This document shows positions 15,974-24,185 of a DNA stretch of 46,678 nt, one piece after another. Origin of the DNA: Prolixibacteraceae bacterium (GTDB taxonomy: Bacteria; Bacteroidota; Bacteroidia; Bacteroidales; Prolixibacteraceae); NCBI GenBank assembly GCA_003457135.1, contig DMSQ01000026.1:1-46678 (forward strand), given 5' to 3'. The notes under the pieces were generated by a model. It did not search any database, had not been told where the DNA came from, and saw nothing but the letters and a program-made list of their open reading frames with translations. A program made the translations under genes and the position numbers. The first letter of the stretch is position 1. Every line of letters begins with the position of its first letter.

Positions 15974-17305
15974 TTGAGCGTTTTAACAACATCCCTACTC
16001 GTACTTCTGAGCATAGCAAGTATCATTTTTTTGACATCCAGGTTAAAGTTAAATGCTTTTATTTCTCTTTTTCTGGTTTCGCTGTTATTAGCCCTTGTTG
16101 CCATTCCGGATGCTGATATCCTGAAAATCTTGAAGGATGGCTTTGGAAGTACGATGGCATCCATCGGTTTTTTGATCATTTTCGGTGCAATCATTGCAAT
16201 TGTGTTGGAAAAAAGCGGTGGAGCCCTGAGTATTGCCAGCTTCATGCTTTCGAAAACAGGAGAAAAGCGGGCTCCCGCAGCATTAGGAATTACAGGGTTT
16301 CTTGCAGGTTTGCCAATTTTCTGCGATTCAGGATATATTATTTTAAGTGGTTTGGCCAAATCCTTCAGCGCCAGAACAAAAATTGCCATGCCGTTTATTG
16401 CCATTGTTCTGGCTTGTTCATTATATGCGGTGCATTGCCTGGTGCCAACTCATCCGGGCGCTTTGGCGGCTGCAGGTATTATGAATGTGAATATTGGTAA
16501 TTTCATCCTTGCAGGAATATTATTTGCCATTCCAGGCGCTTTAGCAGCATTTTTATGGACTCGCCGGATGACAAAAAATAAAGGCTACGAACCTGCCCGC
16601 TATGAAATAGAAAACGAGGCTATAAATGTAAAACAACTCCCATCTCCCTTTTTGTCGCTTTTGCCTGTTATTGTTCCGTTGCTGCTTATATCACTTGCCT
16701 CTTTGTTAGCTGTATTAGGGTGGAAGGATCAAAATGATTTTTTTAAAGCAATAACTTTCATCGGACAACCCATTATTGCCCTGTTTGTTGGAATGATTTT
16801 TTCCTTCATATTATTAAATGGTATAAGTCAAAAAAAACTAAATGCCGTTTTTGAAACTGCCATTGAGAAAGCCGGGCCTATTCTGATTGTTACTGCTGCC
16901 GGAGGCATGTTTGGGATGGTTATTAAAGAAACCGGAATCGGATTGGCGGCAGGTAATTTCCTCAGCAAAACTGGTTTAGGTTTGACAGCTCCATTTCTGA
17001 TCGCCTTTTTGATGAAAACAGCTCAAGGCTCTTCTACTGTTGCTATTATCACCACGGCATCGTTTGTTGCACCTATGCTCTCGTTATTAGGCCTTGATTC
17101 CGAATCAGGGAGGTTGTTTGCATCTTTGGCTATGGGCGCCGGTTCCATGATGATTTCGCATGCGAATGATTCCTATTTTTGGGTGATTACCAAATTTTCG
17201 GATATGGATAGTGATATAACCTTAAAAGTGTTTTCAAGTGCAACAATCATTATGGGCATTACAGTTTTTGTTTGTATCTGGACTGCATCACTATTTGTTC
17301 TATAA
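15974..17305 (+). CDS. GntP family permease
   Basis: A 443-residue membrane protein with about 12 hydrophobic segments and the GntP-type features GFGSTMASIGFLIIFGAIIA, GLPIFCDSGYIILSGLAK, VPTHPGALAAAGIMNVNIG and SGRLFASLAMGAGSMMISHANDSYF. Members import gluconate or related sugar acids with protons. The only sensible start is a TTG at 15974; no ATG occurs before the first membrane segments. No gluconate kinase or dehydrogenase is nearby, so the substrate is open. It may be cotranscribed with dapA. Confidence 0.88.
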   Translation: MSVLTTSLLVLLSIASIIFLTSRLKLNAFISLFLVSLLLALVAIPDADILKILKDGFGSTMASIGFLIIFGAIIAIVLEKSGGALSIASFMLSKTGEKRAPAALGITGFLAGLPIFCDSGYIILSGLAKSFSARTKIAMPFIAIVLACSLYAVHCLVPTHPGALAAAGIMNVNIGNFILAGILFAIPGALAAFLWTRRMTKNKGYEPARYEIENEAINVKQLPSPFLSLLPVIVPLLLISLASLLAVLGWKDQNDFFKAITFIGQPIIALFVGMIFSFILLNGISQKKLNAVFETAIEKAGPILIVTAAGGMFGMVIKETGIGLAAGNFLSKTGLGLTAPFLIAFLMKTAQGSSTVAIITTASFVAPMLSLLGLDSESGRLFASLAMGAGSMMISHANDSYFWVITKFSDMDSDITLKVFSSATIIMGITVFVCIWTASLFVL

Positions 17306-17313
17306 ATCCATTT

Positions 17314-18189
17314 TCAGCAATTACAATCCTCGCCGGATAAATATTCATACTGAAAAGTAGTATGACCAATACCAAAACGGCTATTCAACATTTGTTTTGC
17401 TTTTTGGGTAATGACATGAGACTCTGAAACAGGCAGATTTTCGGACAATACCAGATGCGCTTCAAAATAAGTCTGATGATCGGCCAGTTGCCACAAATGA
17501 ACATGATGAACACTGCTGATTTCCGGCATCTCCTGAAGCACCTGAATAAGCTCCTGCTGGTTGATTTTCGCAGGGGCGAACTGCATCAGGATTCCAACAC
17601 TCTCCTTCAGGATTTTAAACGTATGAATGAAGATATAAATGCTTATCAGTACTGTAACCAGCGGATCGATCCAGTAAACCTTAAAAAGCCAGATACAAAC
17701 AGCGCCGGCAATGACAGCAAGCGAAGTTAATGCATCGCCAATCAGATGCAGATAGGCAGCCCTGATATTCAAATTTTCTTCCTTGTTATGTTGTAAAATC
17801 ACCACTGAAAGACCATTTGCAATAAATCCAAGAATTCCAAGCCCAAGCATCCAGAGATAATCAACTTCTTTCGGGTTCAGAAACCTTTTACCAGCTTCGA
17901 CCATCAAATAAACCGAAATCGCTATGAGTGAAATGGCGTTGATAAATGCAGCAAGAATTTCGGCCCGTTTAAAGCCAAAAGTTGATTTCTGAGTCTGCGG
18001 CCGCATTCCGATCCGGTGAGCCAAATAGGCCAGCACGACAGAAATTACATCGCTGAGGTTGTGCAGGGCATCTGAAATCAGGGCCAGACTTCCGGAAATA
18101 GCCCCGCCAACAAACTGGCCAATGGTAATAATTCCGTTTAAAATTACGGTTATGGCCAGATTTCTGGCTGTTTGAGCATGATTTGACAT
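17314..18189 (-). CDS. Cation diffusion facilitator, zinc-type efflux protein
   Basis: Start at ATG 18189 (MSNHAQTARN) gives 291 residues; an upstream in-frame start would run through the ECF promoter of the divergent gene. The product has six transmembrane helices, the metal-site pairs DALHNLSD (helix 2) and HLIGDALTSL (helix 5), and a C-terminal cytosolic domain (SSVHHVHLWQLADHQTYFEAH). The HxxxD pattern is the CzcD/ZnT zinc signature. It exports Zn2+, and possibly Cd2+ or Co2+, from the cytoplasm. The last residues (GEDCNC) add two cysteines. The gene converges with the permease 8 bp away and is divergent from the second ECF sigma gene. Confidence 0.92.
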   Translation of the reverse strand: MSNHAQTARNLAITVILNGIITIGQFVGGAISGSLALISDALHNLSDVISVVLAYLAHRIGMRPQTQKSTFGFKRAEILAAFINAISLIAISVYLMVEAGKRFLNPKEVDYLWMLGLGILGFIANGLSVVILQHNKEENLNIRAAYLHLIGDALTSLAVIAGAVCIWLFKVYWIDPLVTVLISIYIFIHTFKILKESVGILMQFAPAKINQQELIQVLQEMPEISSVHHVHLWQLADHQTYFEAHLVLSENLPVSESHVITQKAKQMLNSRFGIGHTTFQYEYLSGEDCNC

Positions 18190-18237
18190 ACGTTTTTGTA
18201 AATTGAGTACCTTAAATAAATATATTTTTCGAACACA

Positions 18238-18264
18238 TGCAACATTCGAAGACCGACATTCGTC
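18238..18264 (+). promoter_or_regulatory. Candidate ECF-like promoter of the second sigma gene
   Basis: TGCAACA, 16 bases, CGTC, ending 26 nt before the TTG start at 18291. It is weaker than the pair at 11649-11737 (two box mismatches, spacer one base longer) but ordered the same way. Confidence 0.35.
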
Positions 18265-18290
18265 TTTCAAACAGAAAACCATACAAATAG

Positions 18291-18845
18291 TTGGAATCAC
18301 AGTACCAAAATATTTATCAGGAGGTAATTGAAAGGTGCCGGAAAGGCGACACCAAAGCCCAATTTGAGCTTTACAAGTTGTATTATAAACCCATGTACAA
18401 CATTTGTCTCCATATGGTGGGTAATGCTGTGGATGCTGAAGATGTGATGCAGGAAGCTTTCCTTAAAGCATTTACAAAAATTGATACTTACGAAGGAAAA
18501 GTAAGTTTTGGAGCCTGGCTGAAAAGAATTGTGATCAACCGTTCATTGGATCATCTGAAAAAGCGAAAAGTAAAGTTCGAGGAGCTGAATGAAAAGATTT
18601 CTGACGAAGTACCCGATAGAATTGAAATTTCGGAAATTCAGATGGAGAAATTAAAGAAAACGATACAGCAATTACCTGATGGTTACCGGGTTGTTTTAAG
18701 CCTCCATTTACTCGAAGGCTATGACCATGAAGAGATTGCACAGATATTGGGCATCACCAACGTTTCGTCACGAACGCAATTTTTAAGGGCAAAACTGAAA
18801 CTAAGGCAGATGCTTCACAAGGAAGAATTGTTTGAATATAATTAA
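18291..18845 (+). CDS. ECF-type RNA polymerase sigma factor (second module)
   Basis: A 184-residue ECF factor. Region 2 is clear (about 10-90: CRKGDTKAQFELYKLYYKPM, VDAEDVMQEAFLKAFTKI, FGAWLKRIVINRSLDHLKKR), as is region 4 (about 120-175: LPDGYRVVLSLHLLEGYDHE followed by EIAQILGITNVSSRTQFLRA). The start is a TTG at 18291, since the next upstream in-frame ATG (18237) is cut off by a stop. It heads a three-gene unit with a membrane protein and a secreted beta-repeat protein, and resembles Bacteroidota modules with DUF4097-like partners. The stimulus is unknown. Confidence 0.92.
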   Translation: MESQYQNIYQEVIERCRKGDTKAQFELYKLYYKPMYNICLHMVGNAVDAEDVMQEAFLKAFTKIDTYEGKVSFGAWLKRIVINRSLDHLKKRKVKFEELNEKISDEVPDRIEISEIQMEKLKKTIQQLPDGYRVVLSLHLLEGYDHEEIAQILGITNVSSRTQFLRAKLKLRQMLHKEELFEYN

Positions 18846-18858
18846 AAAATATAATGTC

Positions 18859-19416
18859 ATGAATGATGAATTGGAAAGATTAATCATAAATAACCGAACT
18901 TCATTTCAGGATGAAGAACCACCGGAAGGGCACTTTGAACGATTTGAGGCCAAGCTTCAGAAAGCTGCAAAACCAGCCCGGAAAATCTATTTTCAACCGG
19001 TTTTAAAGATTGCTGCCATAGTTGTACTTGCACTTTTAGCAGTGAACCAGGCACGCATTTATTTTTTTCCTGAAAAGAAAACTGAATTCTCTCTGGGTTC
19101 AATTTCCGAAGAATACCGTGAAGTTGAATTTTACTACACCAATGCCATTCAGCTTGGAATGATACAATGGGAAAAACTTAAAAATGATGGAATGATTTCT
19201 AAATCAGAGGATCAGATCATGCAAAAAGAACAGGCCGAATTTGATCAGATGTACCAGAAACTTCAGGAAGACCTTAAAGCTAATCCAGACGATGAACGCG
19301 TCATCAATGCGATGCTTGAATATTATCAGGCCAGGATGAATGTCATGACCATCATTATTAACAAACTACAGGAAGTTAAACAACAAAAATATGAAAACAA
19401 TGAAATTGAAATTTAA
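18859..19416 (+). CDS. Single-pass membrane protein, likely anti-sigma partner
   Basis: Start at ATG 18859 (MNDELERLI) is preferred; an in-frame ATG at 18832 overlaps the sigma gene. The 185-residue product has a soluble N-terminus (about 1-45, ending FERFEAKLQKAAKPARKIYF), one transmembrane helix (about 50-68, VLKIAAIVVLALLAVNQARI) and a helical, charged periplasmic part rich in Q, E and K with possible coiled coil (KEQAEFDQMYQKLQEDLKAN). There is no zinc-binding motif. Position and topology suggest control of the upstream sigma factor. It overlaps the next gene by 26 bp. Confidence 0.6.
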   Translation: MNDELERLIINNRTSFQDEEPPEGHFERFEAKLQKAAKPARKIYFQPVLKIAAIVVLALLAVNQARIYFFPEKKTEFSLGSISEEYREVEFYYTNAIQLGMIQWEKLKNDGMISKSEDQIMQKEQAEFDQMYQKLQEDLKANPDDERVINAMLEYYQARMNVMTIIINKLQEVKQQKYENNEIEI

Positions 19417-20437
19417 ACTTATTCTTTCTTTTTTGCTTCTTTCGGCTGTACTTGTTCATGCAACAGGCGCAGAATTCACAAAGAATATCAAAAAAGGATG
19501 GACAAAAAGTAGTGTTACAGCCCTGAAAATAACCAATAAATTTGGCGAAGTTAGGATCAACGACACGGGAGGCGATTCTGTCACTATCAAAGTGGTGATT
19601 ACCATCGAAAATGCTTCGGAAAGTAAGGCGAAGGAACTAATGAACAAGATTCAGATTGACATTCAGAAAACCGGTGGAATGGTTAGCGCTGAAACGAATA
19701 TTGAAGAAAATTTCAAGGGAAAAAATTCTTTCTCGATTGATTACCTGGTAAACATCCCGAAAGACAGGGAACTGAACATTACCAACAAGTATGGAAACCT
19801 GATATTGAATGAGTTGGATGCCAAAGGATTTTTTGATGTCAGTTATGGCTCTATCACTGCCGGAAAGATGAGAACACCTGCCAACACTCCGGTAAAGATC
19901 ATTTTGAATTACGGAAAGGCTGATCTGGAAACGATCAATGATGCTGATCTGGAATTCAAATACTCTAAATTGTATGCCGACGATATCAATCATCTGTTAC
20001 TCGACACCAAAAATTCAACTGTCAACCTGCATAAAGTGGGTAAGCTCACTTTGGATTCGAAGTACGACGGGATAAATATTGATGAAATTGCAAACCTGAA
20101 ATCCATATCCAAATTCAGCAACTACAAAATCGGTTTACTTACAGGCAGTTTTGACCTCGATACTGGTTACGGATCGGTTCGAATTAGCAAGGTTGATGCA
20201 AAATTTGACAATATCAGGATCACCAACAGCCATGGAGGAATAGCCATCGGGCTGAAGGAATTAAACTACTTGCTGAAAGCCGATTGCGATTATGGCGATG
20301 TAAATTATCCGGAAAACCGCTACAAAGGCAATAGAATCAGGGATAAGCAACGTTTTTCACTTGACGGCAGCGTGGGAACTGGTGGAGGCAAGGTTACAAT
20401 TACCAGCAGTTATGGCGGGGTAAAACTGGAGGAATAG
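19391..20437 (+). CDS. Secreted DUF4097-like beta-repeat protein
   Basis: A 348-residue protein with a signal peptide (MKLKFKLILSFLLLSAVLVHA; an alternative start lies at 19400). The mature part is a series of short beta-strand turns in which phrases such as LNITNKYGNLILNELD, FDVSYGSITAGKM, VKIILNYGKADLETIN and LDTGYGSVRISKVD recur, typical of right-handed beta-solenoid putative adhesins (DUF4097/DUF2807 type). It is probably periplasmic or surface-exposed. It is the third gene of the second ECF module, overlapping the membrane-protein gene, and ends before a terminator. A role as sensor or envelope target of this module is inferred. Confidence 0.75.
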   Translation: MKTMKLKFKLILSFLLLSAVLVHATGAEFTKNIKKGWTKSSVTALKITNKFGEVRINDTGGDSVTIKVVITIENASESKAKELMNKIQIDIQKTGGMVSAETNIEENFKGKNSFSIDYLVNIPKDRELNITNKYGNLILNELDAKGFFDVSYGSITAGKMRTPANTPVKIILNYGKADLETINDADLEFKYSKLYADDINHLLLDTKNSTVNLHKVGKLTLDSKYDGINIDEIANLKSISKFSNYKIGLLTGSFDLDTGYGSVRISKVDAKFDNIRITNSHGGIAIGLKELNYLLKADCDYGDVNYPENRYKGNRIRDKQRFSLDGSVGTGGGKVTITSSYGGVKLEE

Positions 20438-20506
20438 GCAAGAATTGAAAAAGTGTTCAGTCTCAGTGTACAGTCTCAGAAAGTATTGAAAACTCAAAAA
20501 AGGATG

Positions 20507-20541
20507 AAAACCACGGATCAGAAATCGGTTCGTGGTTTTTT
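20507..20541 (+). terminator. Terminator of the second ECF module
   Basis: AAAACCACG pairs with CGTGGTTTT around a 15-nt loop and runs into T's. Confidence 0.8.
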
Positions 20542-20568
20542 AATTTATATATTTAGAAGAAAATTTGA

Positions 20569-21705
20569 ATGGTGGAAACAGCATTGCAACTGGTAGCATT
20601 TAACATTCCTTATCCCCCGGACTATGGAGGGGTAATTGATGTCTTTTACAAAGTAAAATCACTTTCAGAATGTGGTATATCGGTTTACCTCCATTGTTTC
20701 GAATATGACCGGCCACAAGCCGAAGAACTTGAAAAATACTGCGCGAAGGTTTTTTATTATAAACGAAATAAAGGTATTCGTTATCAGCTTTCAACTCAAC
20801 CATATATTGTAATAACGCGAACTAACGATCAATTAATTAAGAATTTATCTTCAAACAAGGCACCCATTTTATTCGAGGGACTGCACACCTGCTATTACCT
20901 TGACCATCCATTACTTGCCAACCACCTACGTTTAGTCCGGACCCACAACGTGGAACACGAATATTACCGGAGTTTAGTTCAATCGGAACCAAATATTTTC
21001 AAGAAATTCTTTTTCAGGTTAGAAGCCTGTAGGTTGAAACAGTTCGAAAAAATATTAAAAAATGCTTCGCACCTGCTCTGCATTTCTCCAAACGACAACT
21101 TTTATTTCGACCACCAATACGGCCATTCACATTTTATTCCCGCGTTTCATCCATTCAGTGAAATAAAATCCCGGTTAGGACTTGGCAAATACATCCTGTT
21201 TCATGGAAACCTTTCGGTATCAGAGAACCTACAGGCTTTAGAATTTCTGATTAAACAGGTTTTTTCAAAAATCCGGCTGGAGGTAATCATTGCAGGAAAA
21301 AATCCGGCTGACCGTTTAACTCAAAAGATCAAACAATATCCAAACATTTTGCTGATATCGAATCCTGAAAATGAACAAATGGAAAGGTTGATACAAAATG
21401 CGCACATTTGTTTGATACCCACATTTCAGGATACAGGACTAAAACTCAAACTGCTTGCTTCACTGTTCTCTGGTCGTTTTTGCATAACAAATACTCCGAT
21501 GGTTCATAAAACCGGACTGGAACATCTGTGTCATATAGCCAATACACCTGATGAAATGATCGGATTAATCAAACAACTTTTCGATCAGGAATTTACTTCT
21601 GATGAAATTGAAAAACGAAAACTGATTTTGGAAGATGCGTTTTCGAACCGGCGTAATGCGTTGAAAATCATTCAAATTCTGAATGAAAGCACAAATAAAA
21701 GTTAA
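20569..21705 (+). CDS. Glycosyltransferase, GT4/GT1-like
   Basis: A 378-residue GT-B-fold protein. The N-half has PYPPDYGGVIDVFYKVKSL, the glycine-rich acceptor loop usual in this group, and THNVEHEYY. The C-half has FHGNLSVSENLQALEFLI, VIIAGKNP and IPTFQDTGLKLKLLASLFSG, the nucleotide-sugar side with the usual downstream EX7E region partly altered (here DTGLKLK). The sugar and acceptor are not readable. It is alone: a terminator precedes it and its last 4 bp overlap the convergent hicA gene. Confidence 0.8.
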   Translation: MVETALQLVAFNIPYPPDYGGVIDVFYKVKSLSECGISVYLHCFEYDRPQAEELEKYCAKVFYYKRNKGIRYQLSTQPYIVITRTNDQLIKNLSSNKAPILFEGLHTCYYLDHPLLANHLRLVRTHNVEHEYYRSLVQSEPNIFKKFFFRLEACRLKQFEKILKNASHLLCISPNDNFYFDHQYGHSHFIPAFHPFSEIKSRLGLGKYILFHGNLSVSENLQALEFLIKQVFSKIRLEVIIAGKNPADRLTQKIKQYPNILLISNPENEQMERLIQNAHICLIPTFQDTGLKLKLLASLFSGRFCITNTPMVHKTGLEHLCHIANTPDEMIGLIKQLFDQEFTSDEIEKRKLILEDAFSNRRNALKIIQILNESTNKS

Positions 21706-21896
21706 GAATTTTTTGGCTTTGGAATCCCTAATTGTTTACAAATCAAATCACTAAGATCTTCATCAATATCTGGATGGCGCGGTATCATTGTCCGCTGACC
21801 ATTATTGTGATTCATGTACTTATCATGTTTGGCTCCATGCTTGATGAAACCACAATTATGTTCGTTCAAATATTTGATGAATTTTGCCCGTTTCAT
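21702..21896 (-). CDS. hicA: HicA-type toxin (mRNA interferase)
   Basis: A 64-residue protein, normal for HicA. It has the double-stranded-RNA-binding-like fold motifs: N-terminal KFIKYLNEHNCGFIKHGAKH with the catalytic histidine in the GAKHDKY strand, then RTMIPRHPDIDEDLSDLICK. HicA cleaves mRNA independently of the ribosome when free of HicB. It lies 3 bp after the antitoxin gene (order B then A on the minus strand), and its stop overlaps the end of the glycosyltransferase gene. Confidence 0.85.
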   Translation of the reverse strand: MKRAKFIKYLNEHNCGFIKHGAKHDKYMNHNNGQRTMIPRHPDIDEDLSDLICKQLGIPKPKNS

Positions 21897-21899
21897 CGC

Positions 21900-22109
21900 T
21901 CAGGCAAAAGTTAATTCTTCCTCTTGCATCATATCGCCGTCCGGTCTGTAGCTTTCCCTCACATCTTCCAAATACATTTCCAATGCATCAGCAATATTCT
22001 CTTTTAACTCGTCAATAGTAAGACCTTGCGTAAATACAGCCGGAATTTCTTTTAGTTGCCCAATTAAATAGCCATTCTTCCCTTTTTTTACAATTAATGT
22101 AAGTTTCAT
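21900..22109 (-). CDS. hicB: HicB-type antitoxin, short form
   Basis: A 69-residue HicB-like domain (MKLTLIVKKGKNGYLIGQLK, then the TQGLTIDELKENIADALEMY helix) that would bind and block HicA. The usual C-terminal DNA-binding helix-turn-helix or ribbon-helix-helix is absent, as in the short HicB group, so self-repression through this protein is uncertain. It is the first gene of the pair and has its own -7 element upstream. Confidence 0.82.
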   Translation of the reverse strand: MKLTLIVKKGKNGYLIGQLKEIPAVFTQGLTIDELKENIADALEMYLEDVRESYRPDGDMMQEEELTFA

Positions 22110-22134
22110 TTTACTGAAGTATTATTGAATATCA

Positions 22135-22142
22135 CAAATATA
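22135..22142 (-). promoter_or_regulatory. -7 element of hicBA
   Basis: TATATTTG on the minus strand, an exact TAnnTTTG match, 25 nt before the hicB ATG. Confidence 0.45.
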
Positions 22143-22168
22143 GCAAATTCTTCTGCTTGAAAATAAAC

Positions 22169-23512
22169 TCATCTCTTTTTAGCCGCCCTTTTTCTCAAAA
22201 CGCCCCGATTTTCCGGTTTGTCTTTTCGTGGTTTGCGTTCCCCCGGACCGCCCAAATTCACTTTTTTGTTCTTTTCCTTTTTCTCATGATAGGCGCCCTG
22301 CGAGTCGGCTATACTACTTGGTTTTCCCAGATAATCTTTGTCAAACAACACCGGGCGTTCCTCGTCAGTGAAAGTGTCCGATATTATTAATCCGTCAGGA
22401 AGAGGCTTTTCTATTACATTTCTGTTCATGAATTTCCCGATTCCAAGGAGAAATTTCATTTCCGGTTCATTCACAAAAGTCAGGGCAATTCCAGCCTTTT
22501 CTGATCGTCCGGTCCGTCCAATCCGGTGAATGTAATCTTCCGGAATATCCGGAACATCAAAATTGATTACATGCGAAATATCGGCAATATCCAATCCTCT
22601 TGAAGCAACATCTGTGGCAATCAATATGCGCGAAATTCCGTTTTTGAACCGCTCAAGCGAATTGATACGGAGGTTTTGTGATTTGTTTGAATGCAACACA
22701 CCGATCTGATCAGGAAATTTGGGATCCATCAAATCGAAAACCCGGTCGGCTAGTTGTTTACTGGCTACAAAAATCAGAACACGTTCAAATTCTGAAGTAT
22801 TGGCAAGTAAGTTTTCGAGCAGGTTAATTTTGGTAAAAAAATTCGGGATAGCATAGTAATACTGTACGATTTGTTCCAAAGGTGTCCTTTGGTTTTCGAT
22901 TTCGATGGTTATTGGTTCATAGAAATAACTTTCAATCAGCATGGCCACTTCTTCAGTTAAAGTAGCCGAAAACATGAGGTTTTGCCTTTTTTGCGGAAGG
23001 CTTTCCATAAAACTCATTAGTTGTGGACGAAATCCAAGGTTCAGCATTTCGTCCACTTCGTCAATCACGAGTTTCTGTATCGATTTCATCCGTAAAACAC
23101 CGGTCATAACCAAATCAACCAGACGGCCCGGAGTTGCAACCAAAATATCCATCCCGTTGAAAACTACCTGTCGTTGAGTGTTGATATTTGTTCCGCCATA
23201 CACTCCAACCACTCTCAAATTCATGTATTTGGTTAGTTTCTCAACTTCGCCAACTACCTGCAAAACCAATTCTCGGGTCGGTACTACAATTAAAATCCGG
23301 GGATGCTTTTGATCTGCATATTTGAGCTGGCGCAGAATCGGGAGCAAATAAGCAAATGTTTTACCTGTACCGGTTTGTGCGATCCCGACTGCATCGCGGC
23401 CCGATAAAATGACCGGATATGCTTTTTCCTGAATGGACGTTGGATTTTTAAAACCCAGATCATTTAAGGCATTCAGCAAGGGAGTTGTTAATTTAAATTC
23501 CTGAAAAGTCAC
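22169..23512 (-). CDS. DEAD-box family RNA helicase, RhlE-like
   Basis: A 447-residue ATP-dependent RNA helicase. It has the Q motif (LGFKNPTSIQEKAYP), Walker A AQTGTGKT, motif Ib TPGRLVDL, motif II DEVDEML, SAT (motif III), and the helicase C domain with VASRGLDIADISHVINFDVP and HRIGRTGRSEKAG. Motif II is DEVD, not DEAD, a substitution also found in related Bacteroidota helicases. The tail of ~70 residues is basic (KKEKNKKVNLGGPGERKPRK) and probably binds RNA. Such enzymes act in ribosome assembly and cold-shock RNA remodelling. It has its own -7 element. Confidence 0.93.
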   Translation of the reverse strand: MTFQEFKLTTPLLNALNDLGFKNPTSIQEKAYPVILSGRDAVGIAQTGTGKTFAYLLPILRQLKYADQKHPRILIVVPTRELVLQVVGEVEKLTKYMNLRVVGVYGGTNINTQRQVVFNGMDILVATPGRLVDLVMTGVLRMKSIQKLVIDEVDEMLNLGFRPQLMSFMESLPQKRQNLMFSATLTEEVAMLIESYFYEPITIEIENQRTPLEQIVQYYYAIPNFFTKINLLENLLANTSEFERVLIFVASKQLADRVFDLMDPKFPDQIGVLHSNKSQNLRINSLERFKNGISRILIATDVASRGLDIADISHVINFDVPDIPEDYIHRIGRTGRSEKAGIALTFVNEPEMKFLLGIGKFMNRNVIEKPLPDGLIISDTFTDEERPVLFDKDYLGKPSSIADSQGAYHEKKEKNKKVNLGGPGERKPRKDKPENRGVLRKRAAKKR

Positions 23513-23534
23513 TCTGAAATGTTTAATATTGCTG

Positions 23535-23542
23535 CAAAGGTA
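23535..23542 (-). promoter_or_regulatory. -7 element of the helicase gene
   Basis: TACCTTTG on the minus strand matches TAnnTTTG exactly, 22 nt before the ATG. Confidence 0.45.
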
Positions 23543-23605
23543 ATCCGAAACACCTAAAAGATGCCAATCGGACAGAATTGGGATAGAAGTTTAATATACA
23601 AGTCA

Positions 23606-23662
23606 TTCATGTTCATTGGCGGTCATTCAATAGTCATTGATTGTCATTGATTGTCATTGGCA
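23606..23662. repeat. Short degenerate direct repeats (GTCATTGATT units)
   Basis: Around 23630-23662 GTCATTGATT recurs in tandem, with looser copies before it (GTCATTCA, TTCATTGGCG). It lies between the helicase and globin genes and holds no gene. Its role is unknown. Confidence 0.6.
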
Positions 23663-23736
23663 GTCCTCAATTGTATGTCACGCAACTTTATGAAGAACCT
23701 TTTTGTTATTATTTCAACTTTCAACTTTTAAATATT

Positions 23737-24174
23737 ATGGATTTTTCAATCAGTCAATTTGAATTTGGACAGAGACCGGCAGTTACTCTGCCCACACCAG
23801 AGTTTTTGGAAAAACTTACAGAATCCGGAATCCGCAAAATGGTGAGCGATCATTACGACCTTTTAAGCAAGAGCGAAATCAAACACCTCTTTCCCCGAAT
23901 TGAAGAAGCTTTGGACAAGGCCAAACAACGTTCGTCAGATTTTTTTATCCAGATTTGCGGCGGGCATCCATACTTTAACGAGAACCGTGGCAAACCCATA
24001 CTGGCAAAGCGGCATGCACCATTTGCCATTACTTCCGAAGCCCGGATCGTGTGGCTCAAATGCTACCAGGAGGTGCTTTCAAAACTTGACTTGTCGGAGG
24101 AAATCCTTCAATCGTTCTGGAATTACCTGAACGTTTTTTCGTTTTGGATGGTCAATACAAAAGAAAACTCATAG
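23737..24174 (+). CDS. Group III-like truncated haemoglobin
   Basis: Start at ATG 23737 (MDFSISQFEFGQRPAVTLPT) gives 145 residues; upstream codons fall in the repeat region. The protein has the compact two-over-two globin pattern: the FPRIEEALDKAKQRSSDFF helix, GGHPYFNENRGKPIL, and the likely proximal haem histidine in RHAPFAI, then ARIVWLKCYQEVL. Truncated haemoglobins bind O2, NO or sulfide and are linked to NO or oxygen tolerance. It stands alone, convergent with the nuclease gene. Confidence 0.85.
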   Translation: MDFSISQFEFGQRPAVTLPTPEFLEKLTESGIRKMVSDHYDLLSKSEIKHLFPRIEEALDKAKQRSSDFFIQICGGHPYFNENRGKPILAKRHAPFAITSEARIVWLKCYQEVLSKLDLSEEILQSFWNYLNVFSFWMVNTKENS

Positions 24175-24185
24175 ATTTCTCATTA

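Noticed and set aside
20940..20960. ACAACGTGGAACA, a half match to a parS site
   Set aside because: Only 11 of 16 positions match the consensus and it is inside the coding phrase THNVEHEY of a glycosyltransferase.
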